Shown one piece after another: positions 63,512 through 64,000 of a stretch of 64,000 bases of DNA; the first letter of the stretch is position 1, and every line of letters starts with the position of its first letter. The notes under the pieces were generated by a model. It did no database searches. It saw nothing but the letters and a program-made list of their open reading frames with translations, and had not been told where the DNA came from. Position numbers and translations under genes: made by a program. The DNA comes from Begonia masoniana (taxonomy: Eukaryota; Streptophyta; Magnoliopsida; Cucurbitales; Begoniaceae): positions 14,817,549-14,881,548 of the forward strand of contig CM039508.1 of NCBI GenBank assembly GCA_022432975.1, in the 5' to 3' direction.

Positions 63512-64000
63512 CAGAGTGTGAGATATAGTGTTAACGAAATCCCTTAGAAATCATTTGGCAAAAATATGAAATAAGTTCTTCCCAACCCTCACGGTCTAAA
63601 AATGCTTCAAGACTATTAGCTGATCATTTCACTACTATTGCAAATTCTTATAAATAAAAAAACTTTTTTTTTTGAAATTTTGCCACACCACAAGCTTTTT
63701 AGTTCTATTTGGATGGTCAAAGTTTAACAAAAAAAAAATCATAATTAAAGATTATAACATTTTCACAAATTAATTCACTTTTGTTAATAACGTTTTGGCA
63801 GTTAGTAGGGAGATGAAGATAAGGATATTTGACTTTTAGGGGGATCATCCCTAGATTGGCTTATCAAATAAAATCAGTGGGGCTTTATTTACATGGAAAA
63901 AAATAATAATAGAGACAAATGGAAGTGAGAATAGACTTTCTTTTTCTTCATTATTTGTAATCTCTCGAATAAAATATCTGAGCTTAGTAGAAGATCAACT
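63512..64000. other. AT-rich sequence, nothing recognised
   Basis: This 489-bp stretch lies outside the chromovirus boundary. It has A and T homopolymer runs (63658-63674, 63730-63739) and no coding potential or repeat similarity to the rest of the window. It may be the original insertion site sequence or another old TE. Confidence 0.5.

Overview
This window is from a plant nuclear genome, most likely a dicot. It shows no convincing host gene. Almost all of the first 63.5 kb is LTR retrotransposon sequence, old and heavily nested. Evidence is tRNA-iMet primer sites, polypurine tracts, TG...CA termini, gag/protease/RT/RNase H/integrase motifs, and perfect or near-perfect 5-bp target duplications at most insertion boundaries. 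Clade names (SIRE, Galadriel, Tekay, CRM/Reina-like) are my inference from protein motifs and element layout, not from a search.

Layout. 1-851: tail of a chromovirus and part of its LTR. 852-9656: a degraded SIRE-type Ty1/copia element (gag, PR, IN, RT, RH, extra env-like ORF, 991-bp 3' LTR) with a chimeric 5' LTR. 9657-11092: AT-rich, LTR-like sequence. 11093-15398: a Galadriel-like Ty3/gypsy element split by a solo LTR (12304-14380). 15399-23163: a Tekay-type element with a single undisturbed frame from 16409 to 20896 broken only by stop codons. 23164-63511: one minus-strand CRM/Reina-like chromovirus of about 5.8 kb stretched over 40 kb by nested insertions. These are a solo LTR at 25219-33868 (itself holding element D, 26840-32857), solo LTRs at 35687-40323 and 40713-43310, and element E at 44781-63409. 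Element E contains a plus-strand Tekay (46146-53529) and another solo LTR (56430-59834). 63512-64000 is AT-rich with nothing recognisable.

The most interesting structure lies in the long Tekay-like LTRs. Although diverged, they share an order of splice-like sites: donor, acceptor, 44-58-nt exon-like segment, strong AG|GTAAGT donor, acceptor ending TGTAG|GTG, and in most copies a 15- or 18-nt micro-segment before an AG|GTGA donor. Downstream of this module every LTR carries a different cluster of short repeats built on a CCGAT/CCGGAT core. The most extreme is 60 copies of a 43-bp unit, most of which contain a perfect 8-bp inverted repeat. Other notable points are a (AT)510 tract, a 503-nt poly(A), a dispersed GGTGTCACA motif through the copia element, and C-to-T stop-codon decay of the Tekay polyprotein.

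Only one reading frame looks close to functional: the 877-codon RT-RNase H-integrase-chromodomain frame at 47879-50512. Everything else is broken by stops, frameshifts, deletions or insertions.
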